A stretch of DNA of 64,000 nt from Rhizobium rhizogenes. GTDB lineage: Bacteria > Pseudomonadota > Alphaproteobacteria > Rhizobiales > Rhizobiaceae. The notes beneath the pieces were generated by a model. It saw only the letters and a list, made by a program, of their open reading frames with translations, was not told where the DNA came from and searched no databases. Location: the NCBI RefSeq assembly GCF_002005205.3, contig NZ_CP019701.2, positions 1,860,001-1,924,000 on the forward strand. Direction: 5' to 3'. Below are positions 44,745 to 54,024 of the stretch, piece after piece. The stretch's first letter is position 1. Every line of letters begins with the position of its first letter. The position numbers and the translations under genes were made by a program.

Positions 44745-46124
44745 ATGGCGAGCCTCGATTTTCTCAGCACGGTCAGAAAAAGCGCCATAGTGAGAGCCTG
44801 GCGCACATCCGGCAGATGGCTGCGCCACTGGCTGCCCACCGGCCTTTATACCCGCTCCCTGCTGATCATCATCTTGCCGATGATCCTGCTTCAGGCCGTG
44901 GTTGCCGCCGTCTTCATGGAGCGCCACTGGCAGCTGGTGACGGAACGCCTTTCCGCCGCGGTGACCCGCGATATCGCCGCCATCATCGAACTGCTGCAAA
45001 CCGACCCCGAGGAAGACGATTACCAGCGTGTCATTCGCATTGCCCGCGACAAGCTGGATCTCAGCGTCTATATCGAGCCCAAAACGGACCTGCCCGCCCC
45101 CAGGCCGGAACCGCTGTTTTCAATCCTCGACAGGATTTTGGCCGACCAGTTGGCGCAGCAGATCGGCAGACCGTTCTGGATCGACACCTATGGCAACGGT
45201 TCGCTGGTCGAAATCCGTATCCAGCTGGAAGACAAGACGCTGCGCGTCTTTACCCGCCGCAGCGCCGCCTATGCCTCCAATACGCATATCTTCCTTGTCT
45301 GGATGGTCGGCGCATCGCTGGTGCTGATTGCCATTTCCATCCTCTTCCTGCGCGGACAGATCAAGCCCATCGAAGCGCTTGCCAAGGCGGCTGAAAATTT
45401 CGGCAAGGGTCAGAAGATCAGCGCCTATTCCCCGCGTGGCGCCGATGAAGTCCGGCGGGCGGGCCTTGCCTTCATTCTGATGCGCGAACGCATTGAACGG
45501 CAGATGGAACAGCGCACCGCCATGCTGAACGGCGTCAGCCACGACCTGCGCACCATCCTCACCCGTTTCAAGCTGCAACTGGCTCTGGCAGGCGACAATC
45601 CGGACCTCGAAGGACTGGACAAGGATGTCGAGGACATGCAGTCGATGCTTGAGGCCTATCTGACCTTTGCCCGCACCGATGTCGAGGAGGATGTCGGTAC
45701 GCTGGAGCTTCCGGTACTTCTGGAAAAGATCGGCCATGATTTCGAGCTTCACGGCAAAAAATTCAGCTACGAACTCTATAATGTCGACAGGATCATCGCA
45801 CGACCAAATGCCCTTTCACGCCTCGTCGCCAATCTGGCGGAGAATGCCAGGCGTTACGCCAGCAATCTGCATGTCGATATCCGCAAGGCGCCGCGCTCCA
45901 TCATCATGACATTCGATGATGACGGCCCGGGTATTCCGGAAACCTCCCGCGAGGATGTCTTCAAACCGTTCTTCCGGCTGGACGAGGCACGCAACCTCAA
46001 CGCCTCGGGCACAGGTCTCGGCCTCTCCATCGTCCGCGACATTGCCCGCGGCCACGGTGGCGACGTGTCTCTGGATGACAGCCCACTGGGCGGTTTGAGG
46101 GTAATCGTCAAAATACCGGCGTAA
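44745..46124 (+). CDS. Sensor histidine kinase (EnvZ-like)
   Basis: Membrane kinase of 459 aa. TM1 (about 40-62) and TM2 (about 184-204) frame a periplasmic domain of about 120 residues, then HAMP, dimerisation/phospho-His domain (His266 in GVSHDLRTILTRFKLQL) and ATP-binding domain (N box NLAENARRYA, G1 DDGPGIP, G2 GTGLGLSIV). A cytoplasmic N-terminal extension of about 40 residues precedes TM1. It pairs with the preceding OmpR-type regulator. The signal is unknown. Confidence 0.93.
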   Translation: MASLDFLSTVRKSAIVRAWRTSGRWLRHWLPTGLYTRSLLIIILPMILLQAVVAAVFMERHWQLVTERLSAAVTRDIAAIIELLQTDPEEDDYQRVIRIARDKLDLSVYIEPKTDLPAPRPEPLFSILDRILADQLAQQIGRPFWIDTYGNGSLVEIRIQLEDKTLRVFTRRSAAYASNTHIFLVWMVGASLVLIAISILFLRGQIKPIEALAKAAENFGKGQKISAYSPRGADEVRRAGLAFILMRERIERQMEQRTAMLNGVSHDLRTILTRFKLQLALAGDNPDLEGLDKDVEDMQSMLEAYLTFARTDVEEDVGTLELPVLLEKIGHDFELHGKKFSYELYNVDRIIARPNALSRLVANLAENARRYASNLHVDIRKAPRSIIMTFDDDGPGIPETSREDVFKPFFRLDEARNLNASGTGLGLSIVRDIARGHGGDVSLDDSPLGGLRVIVKIPA

Positions 46125-46202
46125 GACACCGGGCAGAAAACTGTAATGAAGACTTCGGGGTCTCGTGCTCAACCTGAGAGATCGAGCGGCCATGGTGCTG
46201 TA

Positions 46203-46544
46203 TCAGCACATTTTCTCGCCGTTCGGCACTGGTCGTTCAACGGCGGCAAGCACGATATCGCCGTTGCTGTCGGCAAAACCCAGCGTCAGGACCTCAGAAC
46301 GGAACGGGCCGATCTGGCGCGGCGGAAAATTCACCACACCCAGCACCTGCCGGCCGACAAGACTCTCCGGCGTATAATGCACCGTAATCTGTGCCGAAGA
46401 TTTCTTGATGCCGATGTCGGGCCCGAAATCGATCTTCACCTTGATTGCCGGTTTGCGGGCTTCGGGAAAGGGTTCCGCCTCGACGATCGTGCCAACGCGA
46501 ATATCGACCTTCTCGAAATCGGCGTAGGAAATTTCACCGCTCAT
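46203..46544 (-). CDS. csaA: tRNA-binding domain protein CsaA
   Basis: Small OB-fold protein of 113 aa of the CsaA family ([43 protein letters not shown]), related to the tRNA-binding domain of methionyl- and phenylalanyl-tRNA synthetases. CsaA homologues have been described as secretion-related chaperones. It is downstream of proC on the same strand with a 44-bp gap, probably co-transcribed. Confidence 0.9.
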   Translation of the reverse strand: MSGEISYADFEKVDIRVGTIVEAEPFPEARKPAIKVKIDFGPDIGIKKSSAQITVHYTPESLVGRQVLGVVNFPPRQIGPFRSEVLTLGFADSNGDIVLAAVERPVPNGEKMC

Positions 46545-46588
46545 GCCCTGCTCCCGTTTACCCGCAATGCTTCAACCCCGCCCGCTCT

Positions 46589-47407
46589 TCAACCGGCAAG
46601 CTCTTCGGCGCGTTTTTTTGCCGCCGCAACCGCCTTGTCGAACAGCGGCTGCATACCGTCGTCAGCCATCAGCACCGAAAGCGCCGCCGCCGTCGTGCCG
46701 CCCGGAGAGGTCACGTTCTGGCGCAGCCGCGCCGCCTCATCGGAGGATTGGTGCAGCAACTCGCCCGCCCCCGCCACTGTCTCGCGCGCCAGGCGCATGG
46801 CGACATCCGCCGGCAGACCAGCCTTGCGGCCCGCTTCCGCCATGCATTCCACGAGATAAAAGACATAGGCCGGGCCACTGCCCGAAACCGCGGTCACGGC
46901 ATCGATATCGTTTTCGGTTTCCACCCATTCGACCGGACCACTGACCTTCAGAAGCCCGTCCACCACGGCTCTAAGTTCCGGGGTGACCAGTTCATTGGCA
47001 TAGGCTCCCGTCACACCGCGCCCTACCATGGCCGGCGTGTTGGGCATGGCCCGCACGGCGGCAACCGCGCCGAAACAGGAAACGAACGTACCGATGGTGG
47101 TGCCGGCCGCAATCGAGACGACGACGGTATCCGCTCCCAGGAGCGGTTTGAGGGACGGCAACACGGCTTCCATCATCTGCGGCTTCACCGCCACGAAAAG
47201 AATGCCGGCCTTGATACCATCCGGCACGCTTTCATGATGGACCGCACCGGCTTCGGCAATCGTCGTGCGCATCGCGTCGGAAGGGCGCGGGTCGACAACG
47301 ATCACCTGCGATCCCGCGACGCCCTTTTTCAGCCAACCCGAAAGCAGGGCGCCGCCCATATTGCCGGCACCGACGAGGACGAGCGGGCCGGAAGCCTTGT
47401 ATACCAT
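46589..47407 (-). CDS. proC: Pyrroline-5-carboxylate reductase
   Basis: NADPH enzyme of 272 aa that performs the last step of proline synthesis. Rossmann motif LVGAGNMGGALLSGWL, FVAVKPQMMEAVL, VRAMPNTPA, and the C-terminal dimerisation helix with SGSGPAYVFYLVE and TSPGGTTAAAL. I chose ATG 47407, three bases after the ybjN stop; a GTG two codons earlier would overlap that stop. GGAG in the end of ybjN provides the ribosome site, so translation is coupled. Confidence 0.95.
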   Translation of the reverse strand: MVYKASGPLVLVGAGNMGGALLSGWLKKGVAGSQVIVVDPRPSDAMRTTIAEAGAVHHESVPDGIKAGILFVAVKPQMMEAVLPSLKPLLGADTVVVSIAAGTTIGTFVSCFGAVAAVRAMPNTPAMVGRGVTGAYANELVTPELRAVVDGLLKVSGPVEWVETENDIDAVTAVSGSGPAYVFYLVECMAEAGRKAGLPADVAMRLARETVAGAGELLHQSSDEAARLRQNVTSPGGTTAAALSVLMADDGMQPLFDKAVAAAKKRAEELAG

Positions 47408-47409
47408 CT

Positions 47410-47910
47410 TCACGCTTCTCCGACGGTCTCGAACATGACCGCTTCGATTGCACTTTTTGCATCCAGCCCCGACCAGACGACGAACTGGAATGCCTGATAA
47501 TATTGCTCGCAGGCCTCCAGCGCGCTGGAAAGCAGCACTTCCACCTGCTGGTTGTTCGGCTCCGCGCCACCCGCCAGAAGCAGGGACTGCCGGAAGATCA
47601 CCACATCCTCCTGCCGCCAAAGATCGAAATGCCCCATCAGCACCTGGCCGTTGACCTGCGAGAGCAGGCGAATGACTTCGTTGACCCGTTGGTCAGGCAC
47701 CTTGATATCGAAGGCGCAGGCCAGATGCAGCGCCTCGAACTCTTCCATCCATGAAAAGGAAACGTGATAATCGGCCCAGTGGCCAGCCACCGTCATGGCG
47801 ATCTCGTCTTCGCCGGAACGCTCGAAAGACCAGTCGTTCGACGCAGCGACAATCTCGATCATGTCCACGGGATTGGACTGACGCTCGACTTCAAATTCTA
47901 TCAGACTCAT
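47410..47910 (-). CDS. YbjN domain protein
   Basis: Cytosolic protein of 166 aa of the YbjN family (DWSFERSGEDEIAMTVAGHWADYHVSFSWMEE, then a conserved acidic beta domain). YbjN proteins resemble type III secretion chaperones in fold and are linked to stress and motility traits in enterobacteria; no molecular function is agreed. In alphaproteobacteria it commonly sits directly before proC, as here. Start ATG 47910 with GAAGGTG upstream. Confidence 0.88.
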   Translation of the reverse strand: MSLIEFEVERQSNPVDMIEIVAASNDWSFERSGEDEIAMTVAGHWADYHVSFSWMEEFEALHLACAFDIKVPDQRVNEVIRLLSQVNGQVLMGHFDLWRQEDVVIFRQSLLLAGGAEPNNQQVEVLLSSALEACEQYYQAFQFVVWSGLDAKSAIEAVMFETVGEA

Positions 47911-48282
47911 GCGGCACCTTCTCAGCCGGTATGGAATGTTCTGTTTTGAACGCCGGGCACAAAACGCACACACAAACCGGATTCAATATTTGAGACGATT
48001 GCCCGACACCGACAGAATTACGCATTCACCCTGTCTGGAGCTTACCAGGTCGTTTCGAATCATCATTTAAAATCAGTGTATAATGGCCGAGTCCCGCTGC
48101 CACCCCTCGGCTGCCATTTTTGCTTTTTGAGCAGTGGATATCTCCTCCCCCATCACCTCAGGCGAGATACATAAGCGACTCTGGCAATTGTGTTTTTTGG
48201 AAGTGTCCACAGGCCTTAAAAAAATCGCGCTGGAGACCGGCCGGCGGCAACCGGAGATAATTTCAGGTTGCACCGCCTGAAA
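47911..48282. other. Gap between ybjN and the ubiK terminator
   Basis: About 370 bp that should hold the ybjN promoter. On the plus strand TATAAT at 48079-48084 is followed by GCCGAG...CTCGGC (48086-48111) and T-rich sequence to about 48128. This could be a very short RNA or a stray terminator. No protein-coding gene is convincing. Confidence 0.4.
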
Positions 48283-48315
48283 ACAAAAAGCCCCGGAATC
48301 GCAGGCGATCCGGGA
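48283..48315 (-). terminator. Rho-independent terminator of ubiK
   Basis: On the minus strand CCCGGATCG and CGATTCCGGG pair and are followed by GCTTTTTG, about 25 bp past the ubiK stop. Confidence 0.8.
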
Positions 48316-48339
48316 CCATCAGGAAAAAGCGCGGAAAAA

Positions 48340-48603
48340 TCAGTCCTTGGTGGCGGAGAGCTTTGCTTCCAGGGCCTCGATGCGGGCACGCAGCGCGTCG
48401 TTTTCGTCACGCGCCTGAATGGCCATTTCGCGCACCGCGTCGAATTCTTCGCGCCGCACCACGTCCAGGCTGTTCAGCCAGCGGTCGGCCTGCGCGTGAA
48501 AGGCCGCCTCCGCTTCCTTGCGCACGCCCTGCGCCGCGCCGGCCGCATCGGTCATCAGCTTGGCGAATTCATCCAGAAAACGATTGGTGCCTGTCGTGCT
48601 CAT
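48340..48603 (-). CDS. ubiK: Ubiquinone biosynthesis accessory factor UbiK (BMFP family)
   Basis: Small amphipathic coiled-coil protein of 87 aa. The whole length matches the UbiK/BMFP family: N-terminal NRFLDEFAKLMTDAAGAAQG, then LDVVRREEFDAVREMAIQARDENDALRARIEALEAKL, a C-terminal coiled coil. UbiK binds membranes and the UbiJ-COQ metabolon in enterobacteria and supports aerobic ubiquinone synthesis. It is divergent from lgt, as is usual in Rhizobiales. Confidence 0.88.
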   Translation of the reverse strand: MSTTGTNRFLDEFAKLMTDAAGAAQGVRKEAEAAFHAQADRWLNSLDVVRREEFDAVREMAIQARDENDALRARIEALEAKLSATKD

Positions 48604-48910
48604 GGCGCTGTTCCTTCGTCGGTTCAGGGAGCATCCCGTTCCCTGCTGTTGATGCCTTTCAGGTAGGCACTCGACAGCCGCCTTGCAAGCGAAATCGAAA
48701 AATGCGGCCTCTCACTGCGGCGCCCGCCATCGCCATCCCATCACGAAAAATCACCTTGACCGCCGCCTCGGCAATCGCCATTTTCCTTGGCGTCAGGGAG
48801 ACCGGTGAGCATCATCGCCCGGCCCCATAAGGCAATGGATCATTCTGTTGTCGCCCAGCAACGATGACGGAATATACGGATTGTTAGCCGCTCCCACCCA
48901 ACTCGCCATC
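48604..48910. other. Divergent ubiK/lgt promoter region
   Basis: About 307 bp holding the two divergent promoters. I see no gene, terminator or clear operator. A TTG at 48848 could extend lgt upstream by 21 codons, but that stretch is not conserved-looking. Confidence 0.4.
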
Positions 48911-49723
48911 ATGCCATTTCCCAATATTGACCCGGTTGCGCTCTCCATAGGGCCTCTGGCGATCCACTGGTATGGCATTGCCTATGTTGCCGGCATCATG
49001 CTCGGCTGGTTTTATGCCCGCCGTCTCGCCCGCACCGATCGCCTGTGGCCAAACGATACGTCGCCGATCTCGGCCCAGCATCTTGACGATTTCATCCTCT
49101 GGGCCGCCGGCGGCATCGTGCTCGGCGGACGCATCGGCTATATCCTGTTTTACGACCTTGCCGCCGTCGCCGCCAATCCCATCAGGGCAATCGAGATATG
49201 GAACGGCGGCATGTCGTTCCATGGCGGACTGATCGGCACCACCATCGCCATGATCCTCTTCGCCCGCAAGAATGGCATCCCGGTCTGGAGCATGTTCGAC
49301 ATCATCGCCGCTGTCGCGCCCATCGGCCTGCTGTTCGGCCGCATCGCCAATTTCATCAACGGTGAATTGTGGGGGCGTATCGCCGACGTTCCGTGGGCGG
49401 TCGTATTCCCCACCGGCGGCCCTTTCGCACGGCATCCGAGCCAGCTTTATGAGGCAGGCCTCGAAGGCCTCGTACTCGTCGTCATTCTGGCCATTGCCAT
49501 CTATGCCCTCAGGGCGCTGAAAACACCCGGCCTCATCACCGGCATATTCGTTTGCGGTTATGCGCTGTCACGCATCTTCGTGGAATTCTTCCGCGAGCCG
49601 GACGCGCAGATCGGTTATCTCGCCGGCAACTGGCTGACCATGGGCATGGTGCTTTCCACACCGATGTTCCTTCTGGGTCTGTGGGCGGTCCTGCGCGCGC
49701 ACGGCGCGGCAAAAAGCGCCTAA
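48911..49723 (+). CDS. lgt: Prolipoprotein diacylglyceryl transferase
   Basis: Inner-membrane enzyme of 270 aa that transfers diacylglycerol from phosphatidylglycerol to the lipobox cysteine, the first step of lipoprotein maturation. Seven TM helices; signature [14 protein letters not shown] holds the essential Arg, and HGGLIG is the second conserved motif. The start ATG 48911 ([14 protein letters not shown]) matches the family start. It heads a plus-strand run with midA and pgeF. Confidence 0.95.
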   Translation: MPFPNIDPVALSIGPLAIHWYGIAYVAGIMLGWFYARRLARTDRLWPNDTSPISAQHLDDFILWAAGGIVLGGRIGYILFYDLAAVAANPIRAIEIWNGGMSFHGGLIGTTIAMILFARKNGIPVWSMFDIIAAVAPIGLLFGRIANFINGELWGRIADVPWAVVFPTGGPFARHPSQLYEAGLEGLVLVVILAIAIYALRALKTPGLITGIFVCGYALSRIFVEFFREPDAQIGYLAGNWLTMGMVLSTPMFLLGLWAVLRAHGAAKSA

Positions 49724-49738
49724 GCGGTATGGCCTGCC

Positions 49739-50839
49739 ATGACGACACCGCTTGCGCAACGCATCAAATCCCTTATCCGGCTCAACGGTCCGCTCAGCGT
49801 CACCGATTATTTCTCGCTTTGCCTCGCTGACCCAGAGCATGGTTATTACAAAAGCCGCGAACCCTTCGGCCGTTCGGGTGACTTCATCACCGCGCCTGAG
49901 GTGAGCCAGCTTTTCGGCGAGATGCTCGGTGTCTTCGTGGTCCATGCCTGGCAGCGGCACGGCGCACCCGCTGAACCCCGGCTGGTGGAAATCGGCCCCG
50001 GCCGTGGCACCATGATGTCGGACATGCTGCGTGTCATCCGCCGCATCGCGCCGCCGCTTTACGAGACGATGCGGGTGCATCTGGTGGAAACCAGCCCCCG
50101 CCTTTCCACGATCCAGAGAGAAACGCTGGCCGACCATGCCGACCGGCTGACATGGCATGAAAGTTTCGACGATGTGCCGGAAGGCTTCCTGCTTCTCGTC
50201 GCCAATGAGCTTTTCGACGCCATTCCGATCCGGCAATTCGTCAAGACGCCACAGGGTTTCCGCGAAAGGGTGGTGAGCCTTAATGCGGAAGACGAACTCG
50301 TGTTCTCGACCGGGCTTGCCAGCATCGACCCGGTCCTGTTGCCGCCGCAGCCCGAACGGCAGCCGCCTGGCACCATATTCGAGATTTCCCCTGCCCGCGA
50401 AGCCGTGATGACGGCGATCTGCCAGCGCCTGTCGACCCATGGCGGCACGGCGCTTGCGATCGATTACGGTCACCTCGTCGCCGGTTTTGGCGACACCCTG
50501 CAGGCCATGCGCAACCACGCCTTCGATCCGCCGCTCGCGAATCCCGGCGAAGCCGATCTGACCAGCCATGTCGATTTCGAAAGCCTCGTCAGAACGGCCG
50601 AAGCGACCGGTGTTCACGTCAACGGCGCCCTAAGACAAGGTGATTTTCTCTACGGCCTCGGCCTCAAGGAGAGGGCGAGCGCACTCGCCGCCAAGGCAAC
50701 CCCCGATCAGACGCTTGCGATTGCGGAAGCGGTCAACCGTCTCGCCGGTGAAGGCGCCGGCAAGATGGGGGAACTTTTCAAGGTCGTCGCCGTTTCAAGT
50801 CCCGCGCTTCATCTCATGCCGTTTCGCGCGGTGGATTGA
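49739..50839 (+). CDS. SAM-dependent methyltransferase, MidA/NDUFAF7 family (DUF185)
   Basis: Protein of 366 aa homologous to mitochondrial NDUFAF7, which methylates an arginine of a complex I subunit during assembly. Family motifs: GDFITAPEVSQLFGEMLG at the N terminus and the SAM site EIGPGRGTMMSDMLRV, then NELFDAIPIRQF. It begins 15 bp after lgt, so they are likely co-transcribed. A role in respiratory complex I assembly is inferred from homology. Confidence 0.88.
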   Translation: MTTPLAQRIKSLIRLNGPLSVTDYFSLCLADPEHGYYKSREPFGRSGDFITAPEVSQLFGEMLGVFVVHAWQRHGAPAEPRLVEIGPGRGTMMSDMLRVIRRIAPPLYETMRVHLVETSPRLSTIQRETLADHADRLTWHESFDDVPEGFLLLVANELFDAIPIRQFVKTPQGFRERVVSLNAEDELVFSTGLASIDPVLLPPQPERQPPGTIFEISPAREAVMTAICQRLSTHGGTALAIDYGHLVAGFGDTLQAMRNHAFDPPLANPGEADLTSHVDFESLVRTAEATGVHVNGALRQGDFLYGLGLKERASALAAKATPDQTLAIAEAVNRLAGEGAGKMGELFKVVAVSSPALHLMPFRAVD

Positions 50840-50998
50840 CAGCGCAATCACCTCTGGGCCAACATCGCCGCAACGCGAAGCAGGCAAACTGCATCAGACA
50901 AGCGCCGCGCAACGCCGCGGCAACAGGAAACATCTCGCTTACGACAACTCTGGCACAACACAGGCCAACAGCGATATTCTCCAAGGAACTCCCGCACC

Positions 50999-51793
50999 AT
51001 GCAGAACCCAACGCTGCCGCTCCCCATCCAGAGCCCCCTGCTCGCCGCCTTCGGCGAAAACCGCGTCCGCCACGGCTTTTTCACCCGGCAGGGCGGCGTG
51101 TCGGAGGGGCTTTATCAAGGCCTGAATGTCGGCCTCGGCTCACATGACGAACCGGAACGGGTGCAGGAAAACCGGCGGCGTGTGACGCAATGGTTCGGCC
51201 TGTCCACAGAGCGACTCGCCACCGTCCATCAGATCCATTCACCCGATGTCCTCGTGGTCGATGAAACCTATGACGGCAGCCGCCCGCAGGCGGATGCGAT
51301 GGTGACGGCAACCCCGGGCTTCGTGCTTGGCGTGCTGAGTGCCGATTGCGGCCCGATCCTGTTTGCGGATCCGCAGGCGGGCGTTGTCGGTGCGGCCCAT
51401 GCCGGCTGGAAGGGCGCATTGTTCGGCGTGCTCGAAAACACCATCGAGACCATGACGAAGCTCGGCGCCGGCCGCGAGCGCATCGTCGCTTCGCTCGGCC
51501 CCTCCATCAGCCAGAGCAATTATGAGGTGGGGCCGGAATATGTCGCGCGCTTCACCGATATCGACCCGGCCTATGCGGATTATTTCGCCACGACGGACAA
51601 GCAGGGACACGCGCTGTTCGACCTCAAGCAATTCACAATAGACCGCCTGACCCGGGCCGGTGTGAAGGCGGAAAACCTCGGCCTCTGCACCTATCCGGAC
51701 GAAGAGCGTTTCTATTCCTATCGCCGCACGACCCACCGCGCCGAACCGGATTACGGCCGGCAGATTTCCGCAATCGCAATTCTGGAGGACTGA
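50999..51793 (+). CDS. pgeF: Peptidoglycan editing factor PgeF (laccase-domain, YfiH family)
   Basis: Protein of 264 aa. Conserved zinc/catalytic signatures: HGFFTRQGG, TVHQIHS, SADCGPILFAD and AAHAGWKGALFG, containing the His-Cys-His set. In E. coli PgeF removes mis-incorporated residues from peptidoglycan precursors; relatives act as purine nucleosidases (FAMIN-like). The stop is one base from the next start, so it is coupled to the M24-type gene. Confidence 0.92.
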   Translation: MQNPTLPLPIQSPLLAAFGENRVRHGFFTRQGGVSEGLYQGLNVGLGSHDEPERVQENRRRVTQWFGLSTERLATVHQIHSPDVLVVDETYDGSRPQADAMVTATPGFVLGVLSADCGPILFADPQAGVVGAAHAGWKGALFGVLENTIETMTKLGAGRERIVASLGPSISQSNYEVGPEYVARFTDIDPAYADYFATTDKQGHALFDLKQFTIDRLTRAGVKAENLGLCTYPDEERFYSYRRTTHRAEPDYGRQISAIAILED

Positions 51794-51794
51794 C

Positions 51795-52946
51795 ATGGCC
51801 CTGCACTTCGAGCCTTCGGAATTCGAGGCCCGCCGCGAGCGGCTGCTTGCGAAAATGGCGGAAGAGAAACTGGACGCCCTGCTGCTTTTCGCGCAGGAAA
51901 GCATGTACTGGCTGACCGGCTACGATACTTTCGGCTACTGCTTCTTTCAGACGCTGGTGGTCAAGTCGGACGGCTCCATGACGCTGCTGACCCGTTCGGC
52001 CGATCTTCGTCAGGCGCGCAATACCTCGATCATCGACAATATCCTCATCTGGGTCGACCGGCCCAACGCCGACCCGACGCTCGATCTTAAAAATCTTCTC
52101 AGCGATCTTGATCTGCTCGGCGCAAAGGTCGGGGTGGAATACGACACCCACGGCATGACGGGGCGCGTCGCCCGCCTGCTGGACAACCAGCTTGCCAGCT
52201 TCTGCCAGATGAGCGACGCCTCCTATCTGGTCAGCACCCTGCGGCTCGTCAAAAGCCCTGCCGAGATCGCTTATGCCCGCAGGGCCGGCCAGCTGGCCGA
52301 CGAAGCGCTGGAAGCGGCTTTGCCGCTCATCAGGCCCGGCGCGGATGAAGCCGCAATTCTCACGGCGATGCAAGGCGCGATTCTGGCTGGCGGCGGCGAT
52401 TATCCCGCCAATGAATTCGTCATCGGTTCGGGAGCGGACGCGCTTTTATGCCGTTACAAGTCCGGCCGCCGCAAGCTCGACACCAGGGATCAGCTGACAC
52501 TGGAATGGGCAGGCGTCAGCGCCCACTACCATGCGGCCATGATGCGCACGGTGGTGATCGGCGAACAGGATTTCCGCCAGAAGGAGCTTTACAGCGCCTG
52601 CCTGCAAAACCTCACCGCCATCGAGGACGTGCTGCGTCCGGGCAAGACCTTCGGCGATGTCTTCGACATGCACGCCCGCGTCATGGACGAGCGCGGTCTG
52701 ACCCGCCATCGGCTGAACTCCTGCGGTTATTCGCTGGGCGCGCGCTTCTCCCCGTCCTGGATGGAGCATCAGATGTTCCATGCCGGCAATCCGCAGGAAA
52801 TCACAGGCGATATGACGCTGTTCGTGCACATGATCGTCATGGATTCCGATTCCGGCACCGCCATGACGCTCGGCCAGACCTATCTGACCACGGACGGCGC
52901 TCCGGAGCCCCTGTCGCGCCACGGCCTCGATCTTCTCACAGCTTAA
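51795..52946 (+). CDS. M24-fold (creatinase/prolidase-like) hydrolase with altered metal site
   Basis: Protein of 383 aa with an N-terminal creatinase domain (about 5-145) and a pita-bread C-terminal domain. In metal-dependent M24 peptidases two Asp, one His and two Glu bind metal. Here the first Asp region reads LEWAGVSAHYHAAMMRTV (no second Asp) and the His region SCGYSLGARFSPSWMEHQMF, closer to creatinase or ectoine hydrolase (DoeA). It is probably not a standard Xaa-Pro peptidase; it could cleave an amidine or ring substrate without metal. The substrate is unknown. Co-transcribed with pgeF. Confidence 0.82.
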   Translation: MALHFEPSEFEARRERLLAKMAEEKLDALLLFAQESMYWLTGYDTFGYCFFQTLVVKSDGSMTLLTRSADLRQARNTSIIDNILIWVDRPNADPTLDLKNLLSDLDLLGAKVGVEYDTHGMTGRVARLLDNQLASFCQMSDASYLVSTLRLVKSPAEIAYARRAGQLADEALEAALPLIRPGADEAAILTAMQGAILAGGGDYPANEFVIGSGADALLCRYKSGRRKLDTRDQLTLEWAGVSAHYHAAMMRTVVIGEQDFRQKELYSACLQNLTAIEDVLRPGKTFGDVFDMHARVMDERGLTRHRLNSCGYSLGARFSPSWMEHQMFHAGNPQEITGDMTLFVHMIVMDSDSGTAMTLGQTYLTTDGAPEPLSRHGLDLLTA

Positions 52947-53036
52947 ATCGCCGCCGGGTTTGACAGAGCGGGAAAACCGCCCTTACATTGCCGCCACCTT
53001 GGGCAAGAAGGAGCGGAACATGAGAGGAAACGTCAC

Positions 53037-53804
53037 ATGAGCCGGAGGGGGCTTACCTCCCCTTGTCCAGCCTTTGCCTTTCCGGCTCTCGTCGTTCCGG
53101 CGCTGCTGCTGGCTCTCTCGGGCTGCAACACCACGGAGGCGCTGACACCGCAGGTGGATGTCGGCCACAATACCTCGCAATCGACGCCGGTGACGCAGGG
53201 CGATCTCGACCAGATGGCCGCCGCCGCCGACCGCGCGCCGGCAGGCGCCCCGGCAACCGCATCTTCCGTGCCCGCCTATGCGCCGCAGAATTCCCTGCAG
53301 GCGCAGGCACAGGCGCTTTCCAGCGGCAACCAGTATGGCGAGCCGCTGCGTGGCCAGAACCAGCCATCCGCGCCATCTCCCGCAGGCGCCCAGCCACCGC
53401 CCTCGCAGCAGACGGCGTCGCTTGCACCCGCTACCTCCGGCAATACCATCCGCTTCCTGCCGATCATCGGTGCCCCCGTTCAGGCCGTCACGCCATTGTC
53501 GCGGCAGCTCGGTGCGGAAGCCCGGGCCAAGGGGCTGACCATCCGCGCCTCGAACGACAATTCTGCCGAGAACATCCTGAAGGGATATTTTTCCGCCTTC
53601 GCCGATGGCAGCAAGGTCAACGTCGTTTACGTCTGGGATATTCTGGACGCCAATGGCGTGCGGCTGCACCGCCTTCAGGGACAGGAAACGGTGACGGCCA
53701 GGGGCAGCGATCCATGGGCCGCCGTAACCGACAGGGTCATGCAGGATATCGCCGCAAAAACGCTGAACGACTATTCGTCATGGAAGCAAACTCAACGGGG
53801 ATGA
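53037..53804 (+). CDS. Predicted lipoprotein, unknown function
   Basis: Lipoprotein of 255 aa. The signal sequence ends in the lipobox LSGC (Cys30), the substrate type of the nearby lgt product. A Pro/Ala/Gln-rich region (about 60-130) is followed by a compact C-terminal domain (about 140-255; LPIIGAPVQAVTPLSRQLG, YFSAFADGSKVNVVYVWDILDANGVRLHR). I do not recognise the domain. Ribosome site GAGGAAA precedes the ATG. Confidence 0.72.
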   Translation: MSRRGLTSPCPAFAFPALVVPALLLALSGCNTTEALTPQVDVGHNTSQSTPVTQGDLDQMAAAADRAPAGAPATASSVPAYAPQNSLQAQAQALSSGNQYGEPLRGQNQPSAPSPAGAQPPPSQQTASLAPATSGNTIRFLPIIGAPVQAVTPLSRQLGAEARAKGLTIRASNDNSAENILKGYFSAFADGSKVNVVYVWDILDANGVRLHRLQGQETVTARGSDPWAAVTDRVMQDIAAKTLNDYSSWKQTQRG

Positions 53805-53867
53805 GGTGAAACGGCGGGAGAAGTCACAGAGATTTCACGAAAATCATTGCGAAAGCGCGGAGTCCTC

Positions 53868-53895
53868 TTGCAATCGGAAGCAACAGCGCTATTAA
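53868..53895 (+). promoter_or_regulatory. Probable prs promoter
   Basis: TTGCAA (53868-53873) and TATTAA (53890-53895) are 16 bp apart, close to sigma-70 consensus, 130 bp before prs. There is no other candidate nearby of equal quality. Confidence 0.5.
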
Positions 53896-54024
53896 GGCGC
53901 GCATGGCAACAAGGCGTATCCGGCAAAGGCTTTTCAGCCGGATGTTCCTCCCCTTGAACGACGCTTGGTTACGGCGGATTAAGCCCCGTGGCGCAAGGCG
54001 ATGGCATGGAAACAGGCGGCCGCA

